DNA of 64,000 nt from Paenibacillus sp. DMB5 (GCF_001517085.1 NZ_LRAC01000031.1:32213-96212), one strand, 5' to 3'; positions 26,397 to 35,769 are shown, counted from the stretch's first letter. Notes: generated by a model not told the origin, from the letters alone. Made by a program: numbers and translations.

Positions 26397-28658
26397 CTAA
26401 TAGGAAAAGTCAGCCTGTACGGTTCGGTAGTATACCTTACCTTCTACCCCACCCGGCAGACCGGAGGCATAATCCAGCAGCTTCACTGCCCCCGGCAGGA
26501 ACCAAAGCCGCAAGCCCGTACGGATGTCAGCAGCCGCATACGTAAACCTTTCCTGCGGGTTGATCCCTGTATTCAGCCTGATTAATGCAAGCATACGGGA
26601 CAATTGCGTTTCACCTGCCCCATGCAGCAGCATGAACAGCCGCAGATAACCGCGGTAGTCCAGCTTTACGGGCAGATATTTGGACATAACCACCTCTCCC
26701 GTCCTGCACAGCATGAGCATGTCCTGAACCGCCTGCTCAACCCCGTACAGCAGCGCTGCCGCCAGGATAGCCAGCGGATTACTGAGCCGGGCATTCTCGA
26801 TAAAGCCTTCCATGGTCCGGATTGCCAGCCTCAGCGCAAAAATCTCGCTATATGCTGCTGCCACATTGCCTGCAGGATTATGAAACCCGTACAGGATATA
26901 CTCAAGCTCCTGGAAATGGGGATCAAGCTGGCCCGCCAGGGCAGAGACCACACTATCACCCGATTCTGCTGCTGCAGTTAGAGTCGAGAGGTCAAAATGC
27001 GGAAAATAAAGTGCAGCATACTCCGTTTGGAACAGCCTGTCTCTTGCACCAGTCATTATGCTGTCTATGGATGTGTATAGTCCGTCCACCTTCCCCATTG
27101 CGGAGCCGGCGGCGGAATAAATATCTGTGCTCCCGGAATCTGTAGCTGCAGCGGTCTCCTGAGCATGATTAAACCGGACACTCTCCCCGTAGTATTTCCG
27201 GAGCGTACTATAACGCTGCCCGGCCGCTGCTGCATTATCGCCAAAGCTGCGGAGCTGGTCCACCAGCTTCATAGCTTCCCCCAGCTTAACCTTGGCTACT
27301 TTCTCCATCTGCTTGCGTTCACCGTCGGAGGTGCGGCGCGACTCGATCTTGGCCGTCTCTGCAGAGATTGCCGCACCTGAATTACCGTAATTCTGCAGAT
27401 ACCCGGCAACGGCCTGCGAAGCATTTAATACAGCCTTGTTCATACGGGAAAGGTCAGCGTACAGTCCGGAAGCTTCAGTAAGTACAGCAGGCAAGGCGGA
27501 TACAGCCGGTTCAAACGCCTGTGCGGCCTGCTCCTGGACGCTTATATTCCGTTCCATTCCGCTGAGCTCATCCGGCGATAAAATAAGTGCATCCTCCTGT
27601 TCACGCAGTTTATCCAGTGCCTCTGTACCAATGGTGCTTTCACTGCCGGGGATGTCCCAGCTGCCTGCCGAGGCCTGGCCGGCTTCAGCTCCGCTGCTTC
27701 TGGACTGATCAAGCACATTTTTCATTTGGGTATTAAGCTCCGCTGCCTGCTGCAGCGCCGCTCTGGCCTCAGCCATAAGAGAATCATGCTTCAGCCTGGC
27801 AGCAGACAGAGCTTCCGGTATCCTGAAGATCAGGTTCTGCGACTGCTGCAAATAGCGGCTGATGTCATACTGATACCTCTCAGGATCCTTCTCTCTGTCA
27901 CGGTACAGATCCGTGTAGTATTTGCCTACATAATCGTTATACATGGCTGCAATATCTGCAGCTGAGTCAACATTGCTTAAGGAGCGGGCACTGATATAAT
28001 CCTGCGGCGGATTCATAATTGTCTGCTGCAGACTCCTTGCGCTCTCTGCAGCCTGCCGCCGCCGTTCCAGCATCTGATCAAGTGCAGCTTCACGCGCATC
28101 GTAGAGGGGCTGAAGCTTGCCGAGCACCTTCGTGGAGCGCGAGGCTTCTCCCATTGCCGCTGACAGCGGCTTGAATTTGCCGGCCAGTTCAAGAGCGAAA
28201 TCGACCGGGGCTTTATACTTCATCTCCTCGGCGATCTGCCGGCGGAAAATATCATAGCTTCCGATCGGCCTGCTCCAGTCCAGAGCAGAGCTATCCAGCT
28301 TGACGGGCAGCAGATTAAAGGCGTCTCCCCGGCCGCTCTCAAACAAATTATCATTCAGTACTGCAGACAACAGCTGGCCGCCGTCATCGCCCCCGAAGGC
28401 AAACAAGCCGTAGCTCTCCTGCAGGCTGAGGTCATAAGAGGACATTACAGACCGGACCGCCGCCCTTGCCAGCCGTTCCTGCTGCACATTGGCAGCGGCA
28501 ATCCTTGCATAGTCAATCAAAACAGCTGTGAACAGGAAGACAAAGGCGAGTGCCGCAATCAGAAAGATCGAGACGGATCCGCCGGTTTCCTTTATCCATA
28601 ATAATGTCCGCCTTCTGTAATGGCGCAGATCCGCCAACACATGATGTACATGCCTCAT
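26397..28658 (-). CDS. DUF5702/TadG-like large pseudopilin of Tad locus 1
   Basis: 753 residues. A helix near 28-50 (VSIFLIAALAFVFLFTAVLIDYAR) is followed by VQQERLARAAVRSVMSSYD, the usual continuation of TadG/DUF5702 proteins. A long, mostly alpha-helical Ala/Gln-rich extracytoplasmic region with coiled-coil character (about 150-520) and a C-terminal domain complete it. Proteins of this type occur in Firmicute Tad clusters between the TadE-like genes and the peptidase. Role inferred from position: a structural or tip component. Confidence 0.7.
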   Translation of the reverse strand: MRHVHHVLADLRHYRRRTLLWIKETGGSVSIFLIAALAFVFLFTAVLIDYARIAAANVQQERLARAAVRSVMSSYDLSLQESYGLFAFGGDDGGQLLSAVLNDNLFESGRGDAFNLLPVKLDSSALDWSRPIGSYDIFRRQIAEEMKYKAPVDFALELAGKFKPLSAAMGEASRSTKVLGKLQPLYDAREAALDQMLERRRQAAESARSLQQTIMNPPQDYISARSLSNVDSAADIAAMYNDYVGKYYTDLYRDREKDPERYQYDISRYLQQSQNLIFRIPEALSAARLKHDSLMAEARAALQQAAELNTQMKNVLDQSRSSGAEAGQASAGSWDIPGSESTIGTEALDKLREQEDALILSPDELSGMERNISVQEQAAQAFEPAVSALPAVLTEASGLYADLSRMNKAVLNASQAVAGYLQNYGNSGAAISAETAKIESRRTSDGERKQMEKVAKVKLGEAMKLVDQLRSFGDNAAAAGQRYSTLRKYYGESVRFNHAQETAAATDSGSTDIYSAAGSAMGKVDGLYTSIDSIMTGARDRLFQTEYAALYFPHFDLSTLTAAAESGDSVVSALAGQLDPHFQELEYILYGFHNPAGNVAAAYSEIFALRLAIRTMEGFIENARLSNPLAILAAALLYGVEQAVQDMLMLCRTGEVVMSKYLPVKLDYRGYLRLFMLLHGAGETQLSRMLALIRLNTGINPQERFTYAAADIRTGLRLWFLPGAVKLLDYASGLPGGVEGKVYYRTVQADFSY

Positions 28659-28720
28659 ATTGCCCCGCTCCTTCCTGTCTGTTATCCTGCCTTACCAGTA
28701 AACAATCGGCTTCTGCAGTT

Positions 28721-29386
28721 TCATTTCTTCAGCACATTCAGCATTTTTGCGGCATCCTGCTTATCCATGCCTGTTCCGGAGCTGCCGTACTGTCCACCAC
28801 CGCTCTTAAACTTTGCACCATAATAGCGCATAAGCTCGACAGTACGGATGAACTCTACCGGTTCTGTGACTACAGACCGTGTCGTTACGACAGGCACTGC
28901 CCCATCCTCCAGCAGCCCATCCAGCATGGGAAGCTGAAGCATCCGCTTCAATTGGGCGCTTATTGTACGGCTCGCCATACTGTAGCTGTAGATAAGCTCC
29001 CCGGTCATATTAGCCGGAATATTCTCTGCAGACTGCCAGAGCTTTACCTCAGGCAAAGCCTGCTGAATACCGGCAGCCGGCACAGCGAGCTTCACTCCCC
29101 CATTTAGCGCCCCTGTACCGAAAAGGGAGGCAAGCAGACCATCTTCACCGATCCGCCAATATAAGGAATCATATTCTCCGGCAGCAAACTCCCCGCTGGT
29201 CCCCTTATGGCTGTTGTCCCAGTTGTATACAGCCCTTTCAGCTATCACAGAGGAAGCCTGCAGCAGCATCGTTCGCTGATAGGTATACAGGCTGAAGAAC
29301 AGGAGCAGCATGATAATTCCCATAATGATAGGCAGCAGCAAAGAGGCCTCAATAGTGAAGCTGCCTTCCTCACTCCGCAGATTCAT
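28721..29386 (-). CDS. TadE-like pseudopilin of Tad locus 1
   Basis: 221 residues. SEEGSFTIEASLLLPIIMGI is a typical TadE start: glycine, then glutamate at +5, then a hydrophobic helix. The remaining ~180 residues form an outside domain. The ATG overlaps the stop of the Flp pilin gene (TAATG), so translation is coupled. Likely a minor pilin processed by the peptidase at 24835-25347. Confidence 0.75.
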   Translation of the reverse strand: MNLRSEEGSFTIEASLLLPIIMGIIMLLLFFSLYTYQRTMLLQASSVIAERAVYNWDNSHKGTSGEFAAGEYDSLYWRIGEDGLLASLFGTGALNGGVKLAVPAAGIQQALPEVKLWQSAENIPANMTGELIYSYSMASRTISAQLKRMLQLPMLDGLLEDGAVPVVTTRSVVTEPVEFIRTVELMRYYGAKFKSGGGQYGSSGTGMDKQDAAKMLNVLKK

Positions 29387-29574
29387 TACTCAAAAACTTC
29401 CTGGCTCTTGCTTCCTGCCGTACTGATCAGATCCTTGACTACCTTGACAATTTCCGTACGGAATACAAGAACTACCGCAATCAGTACCGCGATGATCATA
29501 ATCATCTCCAGCGTGCCCAGCCCCTCTTCATCCTTCCACAAGCGTCTTGCTGCTTCTGCTATCGTTATCATCAT
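29386..29574 (-). CDS. Flp-type (type IVb) pilin of Tad locus 1
   Basis: 62 residues. KDEEG/LGTLEMIMIIAVLI shows a prepilin cleavage glycine with glutamate at +5 followed by one hydrophobic helix and a short C-terminal tail (VVKDLISTAGSKSQEVFE), the layout of Flp1-family pilins. After cleavage it should polymerise into a thin fibre. The start was taken as ATG 29574, 9 nt after AGGAGG; an ATG three codons earlier directly abuts that site. It lies 13 nt after tadC. Confidence 0.8.
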   Translation of the reverse strand: MMITIAEAARRLWKDEEGLGTLEMIMIIAVLIAVVLVFRTEIVKVVKDLISTAGSKSQEVFE

Positions 29575-29587
29575 TGTCCTCATCCTC

Positions 29588-30460
29588 CTACATTTTGAGC
29601 ATCATGATTGCAGGTGTTCCCACCAGCACAATTACAATCAAAAAGATAAGCACCATCGGGAATACCAGCTTCGAGGAAGCCTGTTCCCCGCGTGTGCGGC
29701 TTAGCGCCTTGCGCTTCTCCCATAACATCCGTGACAGATCACGCAGAGACAGTACAAAATCTGCACCTCCCCTGCGGTAATTCAGCAGCACCGTAGTGGT
29801 AAACAGCGACACCTCCTGAACCGCGCAGCGCTTGCTGAAATTCTCAAAGGCCTGCTGGAATGAATAGCCGCCCTCCCATTCGGTAATCATTGTGAACAAT
29901 TCTTTATAAAGCGGATGGCTGTAATCCCCTTTGCGGCTCTCTACACAGCGGACAATCGCCCGCTGCACAGTCTCGCCGGCACCAACCAGCAGTACAATGC
30001 TGTTCAGCAGCTCCGGCAGCTCCAGCATAATGTTCTGCTCCCGCAGCTTTACTTTCTTGTGCAGATCACTTACCAGGGCGGCCGGCAGAATCAGCGCCAG
30101 CAGCACGCCGAGAATGAACCCTGCCTCCTCACCGCTAAGCAGGGTCAGCAGGCCACCCCCAAGCATAAACAGCCAGCTGTAGCTGAGCATTTCGCCCGTG
30201 AAGAGCAGTGTCCGCTCCGGGCTGTAGCGCACACCGTAGGTACGCTGCAGCGAGCGCTGGATTCTGAACATGACCGAGGGCAGATGGCTGCCAATTCGCC
30301 ACTTCTCGATCAGCAGCAGAAACGGCTCCCCGGCCGCCCGCAGCCTCAGTCCCTCCATCGGGAGACTCCGCAGCCCGGCATAGCGCCGGCCGCATTTCAT
30401 GCGCAGCAGAAGCCAGCCAAGAACCAGCACACTTGCTGCAGCACCGCTTACCCAACGCAT
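29588..30460 (-). CDS. TadC-type membrane platform protein of Tad locus 1
   Basis: 290 residues, T2SF family: an N-terminal helix, two helices near 105-150, a cytoplasmic domain with SIVLLVGAGETVQRAIVRC and FENFSKRCAVQEVSLFTTTV, and a C-terminal helix. GERLGEA-like platform motifs recur, as expected for TadC. Forms the inner platform with TadB. It starts 28 nt after the tadB stop. Confidence 0.85.
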   Translation of the reverse strand: MRWVSGAAASVLVLGWLLLRMKCGRRYAGLRSLPMEGLRLRAAGEPFLLLIEKWRIGSHLPSVMFRIQRSLQRTYGVRYSPERTLLFTGEMLSYSWLFMLGGGLLTLLSGEEAGFILGVLLALILPAALVSDLHKKVKLREQNIMLELPELLNSIVLLVGAGETVQRAIVRCVESRKGDYSHPLYKELFTMITEWEGGYSFQQAFENFSKRCAVQEVSLFTTTVLLNYRRGGADFVLSLRDLSRMLWEKRKALSRTRGEQASSKLVFPMVLIFLIVIVLVGTPAIMMLKM

Positions 30461-30488
30461 GTCCTCACCTCCAAACGGCCTTACCGCT

Positions 30489-31328
30489 CTATAGCGGAAT
30501 ATCCATAATCTTTGTCGTCCACCGGTAACACAGGAACAAGCCGGCTAATGAAAGTGTAGAAATAGCCATGCCTGCGCCGGTGTACATAGGCTGCATGTAG
30601 TCACTAGCGGTCAGGCTCATAAACAAAACCATCAGCAGCGGTGCCGCCAGCAATGCCTTGGCTTCAAACTTCTTCTGGGCGATACTTACCGCAATGTCCT
30701 GCTGGATATCCAACTTCTCTCCAATAATGGTGGAAGTGCGGCGTACTACTTCAACCAGATCACCGCCAGTACGCTTACAGACGGTAAATACATCGGCAAA
30801 CCGTTCAACATCCTCCATTCCAGCCCGGCGGCTAAAATCATGCAGCGCCTCTTCAACAGGCTGGTTGTATTCCATCCTCGTGCAGATAATGGACAGCTCG
30901 GCCAGCATATCGCTGTTCCCCTCGGGATCAAGCAGCTGGAGGTCGGCTACCGCTTCGCGGAAAGCATTCTCCACAGAGCGTCCGGCAGACAGCGAGGAGG
31001 AAAGTGAAAACAGTGTCTGCTTAAACTGCAGGTTAAGTGCAGAGCGCCGCCGGTCCTTCAGATATTGGCGCAGCATCCGCGGCGCATAAGCTCCGGCCGG
31101 AACCAGCAGCATAGAGATCAGCAGCTGATGATAAAACAGATAACCGATGCCGAACATCAACAGCCCGCCTGCCAGCAGTGCCGCTATTTTCAAGCGGGGA
31201 GACAGCATGTAGACGGTATAATCCGGCAGCTGCGGCCTGCTCTCTGCCCCCTCCTCAGCACCTGGGATAACACGTTTTCTGACTTTTCCCTGCCGGGAGG
31301 CAGGCTTCTTATCCGGCTGCTTCAGCAT
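30489..31328 (-). CDS. TadB-type membrane platform protein of Tad locus 1
   Basis: 279 residues from the chosen ATG, which has GAAGGAGG 5-6 nt upstream; the longer frame would run back inside tadA. Two helices near 55-95, the T2SF cytoplasmic domain (TLFSLSSSLSAGRSVENAFREA, MEYNQPVEEALHDFSRRAG) and two C-terminal helices fit TadB. It overlaps the tadA stop by 7 nt. Confidence 0.85.
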   Translation of the reverse strand: MLKQPDKKPASRQGKVRKRVIPGAEEGAESRPQLPDYTVYMLSPRLKIAALLAGGLLMFGIGYLFYHQLLISMLLVPAGAYAPRMLRQYLKDRRRSALNLQFKQTLFSLSSSLSAGRSVENAFREAVADLQLLDPEGNSDMLAELSIICTRMEYNQPVEEALHDFSRRAGMEDVERFADVFTVCKRTGGDLVEVVRRTSTIIGEKLDIQQDIAVSIAQKKFEAKALLAAPLLMVLFMSLTASDYMQPMYTGAGMAISTLSLAGLFLCYRWTTKIMDIPL

Positions 31329-32590
31329 ACCGCCTCCTTCATCCCGGGTCCGGCTGCAAAGCCCATCAGCGGGTACTGATAAATGCCGGCCAGCTTCAGC
31401 TTTCCGGCATGCAGCAGGGGATTGCTGCATGCCGCAAGGCTGCCCTCAATCTTCCCTTCGCGCTCCCCGGTTTCGCGGAACTCGTACAGCGGGTTCAACA
31501 CCACCTCCCCTTCCTGTAGTCCGGCCACTTCGCAGATTTCCACCACCCGCCGCGAACGGTCCCGCAGCCTCGAGAGATGTACAAAAATATCAATGGCCGA
31601 GCTGATCTGCTGCCGGACTACGGCAACCGGAAGATCTGCTGCACTGAGCACCATTGTCTCCAGCCTGCTGAGCATATCCCGGGCACTGTTAGAATGTCCG
31701 GATGACATGCTTCCAGCGTGTCCTGTGTTCATCGCTTGCAGCATATCAAGGCATTCGGCCCCCCGCACCTCCCCAACAACGATACGGTTAGGTCTCATCC
31801 GCAGGGAGGAGCGGATCAGGTCACGGATGGTAATCTCCCCCCGCCCCTCCGTGTTGGCATTCCGCGTCTCCAGAGAGACTAGATTCGGCACAGTAACAAT
31901 CTGCAGCTCGGCTGAATCCTCAATCGTGATGACCCGTTCCTGGGGCGGTATGAACTGGGACAGTGCGTTAAGGAAGGTGGTCTTCCCTGAGCCGGTCCCG
32001 CCGCTGATAAAAATGTTGTAGCCTGCCGCCACAAAAATCTGCAGCAGCTCTGCAGCTTCCCCGCTCAGCGCGCCCCGGCGCACCAGGTCATTCATCGTCA
32101 TCGGTGTTTCAGGGAATTTGCGGATGGTCATGGCCGGCCCCTTCAGCGCAACCGGCGGCAGCACCACATTGACCCGGGAGCCATCCCGCAGCCGGGCATC
32201 TACAATCGGCGAAGAATCATTGACCACCCGGTCTACACCGGAGACCACAGTCTGAATGATGTCCTCCAGCCTGCTCCTGGACTCAAAGGCCAGCGGCAGC
32301 CGCCGGATCTGTCCCTCCTCCTCCACAAAGATCTCTTCATGGCTGTTGATCATAATCTCGGTAATCGCCGGATTATCAACCAGAGGCTGCAGAATATCGA
32401 GACCGCGGAAGGAATCGAACAGCTTCTTTATCAGTTCATGCTTCTCCTGGGCGGTCAAATAACGCAGGCTCTGCATCCCTAGAATCGTCCGCTCAATATA
32501 ACTGCTGAGCTCGCGGTTCCCGACGGATGCTGTGACGTCAAGCCCGGCACGGATATCCCGTTTCAGCTTTCTGAACAATTCCTCATTCAT
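31322..32590 (-). CDS. TadA/CpaF-type secretion ATPase of Tad locus 1
   Basis: 422 residues. The core has Walker A ISGGTGSGKTTFLNAL, the Asp box VITIEDSAELQ, Walker B RIVVGEVRGAECLDML and His box HAGSMSSGHSNSARD, all at canonical spacing. A family-typical N-terminal domain contains ITEIMIN. It hydrolyses ATP to assemble the Flp pilus. The ATG overlaps the TadZ stop by 8 nt; a longer frame inside tadZ lacks a ribosome site. Confidence 0.93.
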   Translation of the reverse strand: MNEELFRKLKRDIRAGLDVTASVGNRELSSYIERTILGMQSLRYLTAQEKHELIKKLFDSFRGLDILQPLVDNPAITEIMINSHEEIFVEEEGQIRRLPLAFESRSRLEDIIQTVVSGVDRVVNDSSPIVDARLRDGSRVNVVLPPVALKGPAMTIRKFPETPMTMNDLVRRGALSGEAAELLQIFVAAGYNIFISGGTGSGKTTFLNALSQFIPPQERVITIEDSAELQIVTVPNLVSLETRNANTEGRGEITIRDLIRSSLRMRPNRIVVGEVRGAECLDMLQAMNTGHAGSMSSGHSNSARDMLSRLETMVLSAADLPVAVVRQQISSAIDIFVHLSRLRDRSRRVVEICEVAGLQEGEVVLNPLYEFRETGEREGKIEGSLAACSNPLLHAGKLKLAGIYQYPLMGFAAGPGMKEAVC

Positions 32591-33752
32591 GCAGACTACC
32601 TGTGAATACTTCCGGGAGCAGCGGCTCGATGATGTCCCGGCACAATTGCTGTACACCTGCTATAAACGGCAGTGATTCCAGACAGAGCTCCACATGATGC
32701 TGCAGCGCCCAGGCCGGGATATAAGAAAGCACACCTGCCGGTTCAAGCCCTTCCAGAGCCGCACTGTTGTACCCGGAAGCTTCAGCAAAGTTCAGAATGA
32801 ACCGGCTTTTATCCCGGACATCCTGCGGCCAGCCGGAGTGGGCATAGCTGCCATGCTCCAGCCATTTGACCGTCTTATAAAGACTCGTCTCATCACTCCT
32901 GAGCATCCATAGCAGCACGCCGCAGCGCTTCAGCACTGCCTGCGTCCGTTCCTCCTCAATGCAACCTGTATCAACAAGCACAACGTCGTAGTGGCCGGCT
33001 GCAGCAAGCAGATCCAGCAAATCCAGCGTATCGGGCTCTGTCATCTGCAGCATCTCCTTGAAATTCTCCACCGGCATGAATCGGTCACAGCGCAGAGCCT
33101 CATGCCTGCATACATACCTGTCCAGTTCAATCTTCTCCGCCGCACGTTCTCCGCCGTCCGGATATCCAGCCTTCAGCTCATACAGCAGCTGTTCCAGTCC
33201 CTGTGCCTTAGGAGCAGGCATCCGAACAAGTACACCGCTGCTGTCCACGCTCTCCAGGTTCAGATAGAAGACGGACAGGCCCGTTGCGGCAAGCTGTTTG
33301 GACATGTTGAGCGCAAGGGTTGTTTTGCCGCTGCTGCCGCTGGCCGAGACTATACCGAGCAGCAGTGTCTTCTCTCTGCGGGCAGAAACGGGCCGGAGAC
33401 GCCTGACCTCGCACAATTGGAGAAGGGATTCCAGAAGTGACGGCAAGGACTGATATTTCTGAATGACCATTCCGCCTGCCAGACTTTCATTGTTACCCGC
33501 AGTTCTTCCATCCTCGCTGAGAACCGCCCACGGCACGGTGCTCTTCCCTTCCACCAGCCAGGCTTCAATAAAGACAAGATCGCCCACTACCGCATCCACC
33601 GGCTCTCCGCTGCTCATAAATTCCATAAAGGTATCCAGCCTGCTGAAGGCGGAAATTCTCAGCAACTCCCCGTAGTCACTGTGATGCAAATAATGCAGTA
33701 AGGGTTCGATATATTGGCTCTCGCGTACGGCCAGCACTACTCTTGCCGCCAT
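32583..33752 (-). CDS. TadZ/CpaE-like MinD-family ATPase, first gene of Tad locus 1
   Basis: 389 residues. A receiver-like N-terminal domain (about 1-110) precedes a ParA/MinD domain with an intact P-loop, GIVSASGSSGKTTLALNMS. The strand VFYLNLESVDSS and DVVLVDTGCIEEE follow. TadZ proteins localise the Tad complex. The start is ATG 33752 with AGGAGA 9 nt upstream. A terminator-like hairpin stands 28 nt before this start (33781-33827). Confidence 0.8.
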   Translation of the reverse strand: MAARVVLAVRESQYIEPLLHYLHHSDYGELLRISAFSRLDTFMEFMSSGEPVDAVVGDLVFIEAWLVEGKSTVPWAVLSEDGRTAGNNESLAGGMVIQKYQSLPSLLESLLQLCEVRRLRPVSARREKTLLLGIVSASGSSGKTTLALNMSKQLAATGLSVFYLNLESVDSSGVLVRMPAPKAQGLEQLLYELKAGYPDGGERAAEKIELDRYVCRHEALRCDRFMPVENFKEMLQMTEPDTLDLLDLLAAAGHYDVVLVDTGCIEEERTQAVLKRCGVLLWMLRSDETSLYKTVKWLEHGSYAHSGWPQDVRDKSRFILNFAEASGYNSAALEGLEPAGVLSYIPAWALQHHVELCLESLPFIAGVQQLCRDIIEPLLPEVFTGSLHE

Positions 33753-33780
33753 AACCGCCACTCTCCTCTCTGACAAAGCA

Positions 33781-33827
33781 AAAAAAGCACCGTCAATAAC
33801 CGTAGAAACGGTCATTGAACGGTGCTT
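33781..33827 (-). terminator. Leader terminator/attenuator hairpin before Tad locus 1
   Basis: Minus strand: AAGCACCGTTCAATGACCGT, a short loop, then ACGGTTATTGACGGTGCTT and a run of seven T. No gene ends upstream (the neighbour at 34043 is divergent), and only 28 nt separate it from the start codon, too little for a promoter. Transcripts of the operon should therefore pass through it. Confidence 0.75.
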
Positions 33828-33854
33828 CCGCTCGTAATCCTTTAATTTACAGCT

Positions 33855-33883
33855 ATAGTAGCATATATGCAGAAGGGCGGCAA
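33855..33883 (-). promoter_or_regulatory. Predicted sigma-A promoter of Tad locus 1
   Basis: TTGCCG (33883-33878), 17-nt spacer, TACTAT (33860-33855) on the minus strand. Transcription would start near 33848 and give a ~95-nt leader containing the terminator hairpin. Confidence 0.5.
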
Positions 33884-34042
33884 TCTTTTTTTGAAAATAA
33901 TATTCCTATAAGTACCTCCAAAGCTCCCTGGTACACCATGTCCATTATGGGATATATACCCAAAGTGCATTAAAGGTTATACTGGTAGTTGGTAAAGAAT
34001 TGCCAGACAAAACCATTTATCTACAAAGGAGACCTGCCACAA

Positions 34043-35227
34043 ATGAAATTACTGCCCGGATTTATCGCTGTCCTTACTTTATCCAGTGCAATCAGCCTCT
34101 CCGCGTCTGCAGCCGAGAAACCGATTACAGTCCAGATCGACCAGCAGCAGCTTAAGCTTACCACAGGCGCACCGTTAAATGACGGCCATGCGATTCTCGT
34201 ACCGATGCGGCCTATCTTCGAGAAGCTGGGCCTGAGCGTCGTTTTTGATGCCAAGACAAGCACCATTACGGCAACCAAGGAAGGGCTGGTCATCAAGCTG
34301 CAGCTCGGCAGCAAAAACGCCAGCATTAACGGTATCGTCAAGCCGCTTCAGACCGCCCCGAAAATGATCAAGAACGTCACCTATGTGCCGATCCGGTTTG
34401 TAAGTGAAGCCACCGGCAATCACGTAGTCTGGAATGCTGCTACCAGAACCGTTGAGATCACAAGCCTGCAGGCCACTGACGAAACCGCCTCCGTTGCTGA
34501 CTTTTTCAGCAAGTATGTGAAGTATTCTAATGAAGAAAGCTATGACGGCTTTATGGGCCTTATTGATTCCAAATCACCACTCGCCCAGATTGGTACACAG
34601 CTCAAACAGCAGTTCGAAACCTATAATCTCAAAGTTTCTGTAGACCAGCTGAACATCGTCGATGCCAAAACCAACGAGGTGACGGTACATACCATCGAGA
34701 CTACTGAAAAGGTTAGCGGACCGTTTATGCCAAACAGCCAGATGGAATATATTTATTCCCTCACCCGCAGCTCCAAAGATGCCGATTGGAAGATCAGCAA
34801 TATTCAGCTTCAAGCCGTGAAGTACAGCCTGCCGGAGGGGGCCCTGACAGCTTCCGTAACCGTACCAAAAGCAGATGAAGATGCCATCAAGGCTGTATTT
34901 GCCGCCAATATGGACTACACTAACAAGGAAGATCTTGAAGGACTGATGTCGACTATTGATGAGTCCTCCCCTGGTTATGAGCAGAACAAAATAGTGGCAG
35001 CCCAGCTTTTCCAGGCTTATGACCTTCAGGGTACAGTAGAATCGTCGAAGGTTATCGATTACACAGGCGACACAGCCGCCCTATATACAGTACAGTCCAT
35101 CAAAAAGCTCAAGGGACCGCAGTTCCAAGACAGCCGCAGCACAACAGTCACTACGCTGAAAAAAACAGCAGACGGCAAATGGAAGCTTGTGCAGAGCTAC
35201 CCGCTTTCTTCCGAGCCGCTTAAATAA
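34043..35227 (+). CDS. Secreted copper-amine-oxidase-N-domain protein
   Basis: 394 residues. Signal peptide (KLLPGFIAVLTLSSAISLSASAA) followed by the copper amine oxidase-like N-terminal domain common in Paenibacillus surface proteins (ILVPMRPIFEKLGLSVVFD, VTYVPIRFVSEATGNHVVW; about 25-150). Two related ~110-residue domains follow, each starting near FFSKYVKYSNEESYDGFM and AVFAANMDYTNKEDLEGLM, which look like a tandem NTF2-like duplication. No enzyme activity is expected; a cell-surface role is likely. Start: AAAGGAG lies 12 nt before this ATG. A bidirectional terminator follows. Confidence 0.75.
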   Translation: MKLLPGFIAVLTLSSAISLSASAAEKPITVQIDQQQLKLTTGAPLNDGHAILVPMRPIFEKLGLSVVFDAKTSTITATKEGLVIKLQLGSKNASINGIVKPLQTAPKMIKNVTYVPIRFVSEATGNHVVWNAATRTVEITSLQATDETASVADFFSKYVKYSNEESYDGFMGLIDSKSPLAQIGTQLKQQFETYNLKVSVDQLNIVDAKTNEVTVHTIETTEKVSGPFMPNSQMEYIYSLTRSSKDADWKISNIQLQAVKYSLPEGALTASVTVPKADEDAIKAVFAANMDYTNKEDLEGLMSTIDESSPGYEQNKIVAAQLFQAYDLQGTVESSKVIDYTGDTAALYTVQSIKKLKGPQFQDSRSTTVTTLKKTADGKWKLVQSYPLSSEPLK

Positions 35228-35243
35228 CATATTGAACCAGCAC

Positions 35244-35277
35244 AAAAAAGCAGCGGGAATCCTCCCGTTGCTTTTTT
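35244..35277. terminator. Bidirectional intrinsic terminator
   Basis: AAAAAAGCAGCGGGA / TCCCGTTGCTTTTTT with a 4-nt loop. It has A-run and T-run on the two sides and lies between convergent genes ending at 35227 and 35287. Confidence 0.9.
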
Positions 35278-35286
35278 GTTTTAACT

Positions 35287-35706
35287 TTACAGAAATCTTC
35301 GCTTAATATCAGGTGTTGGGAGCAGACATGACTCATCCCGTCCGAACCAGCGGTAACGGTTCCGCGCAACCAGCCTGTACACCGCATTGCGCAGCGGAGA
35401 AGGCACGATAATAAACAGGTATGCCGCCGGCCACGGAAAACGTAATTTACCGGCAATGCGCAGCACAGCAGAAGATTCCGTATAGATCCTTCCGTTCTCC
35501 AGCAGAACCACCGTATCCAGCCGGTTAGGCTCAAGCCCTGCAGCCAGCAGCAGCTCACGCCCCTTGTCACTCTGCAGCGGAGCGAACTTTATCCGGCCTA
35601 TGGGATCACGCGGAATAATGAACCGGACCAGCCCCTGGCACAGATGACAGACACCATCGATCAATACAACTGCCTGCCCCGCTTCCAGGCTTATTTCCTT
35701 TTTCAC
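35287..35706 (-). CDS. DCC-family (DUF393) thiol-disulfide oxidoreductase-like protein
   Basis: 139 residues. VLIDGVCHLCQGLVRFI carries the DxxCxxC signature of the DCC family (YuxK-like); the rest (FAPLQSDKGRELL, VVLLENGRIYTESSAVLRI, YRWFGRDESCLLP) matches the family to its end. A redox role is presumed from the CxxC motif. The start is GTG 35706: AAAGGGGGACGGAG lies just upstream, while the longer frame has no site. Confidence 0.82.
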   Translation of the reverse strand: MKKEISLEAGQAVVLIDGVCHLCQGLVRFIIPRDPIGRIKFAPLQSDKGRELLLAAGLEPNRLDTVVLLENGRIYTESSAVLRIAGKLRFPWPAAYLFIIVPSPLRNAVYRLVARNRYRWFGRDESCLLPTPDIKRRFL

Positions 35707-35746
35707 ACTCCGTCCCCCTTTGCATACCGCCAATCGTATATAAAAC

Positions 35747-35769
35747 AAAAACGCGGGATAGCTCCCGCG
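35747..35769 (-). terminator. Intrinsic terminator
   Basis: CGCGGGA-TAGC-TCCCGCG hairpin, followed on the minus strand by TTTTTG. It ends the small gene at 35792-36070. Confidence 0.7.

Noticed and set aside
31383..32021. 212-codon plus-strand frame opposite tadA
   Set aside because: Antisense to a strongly conserved ATPase; Ser/Arg-rich translation typical of shadows.
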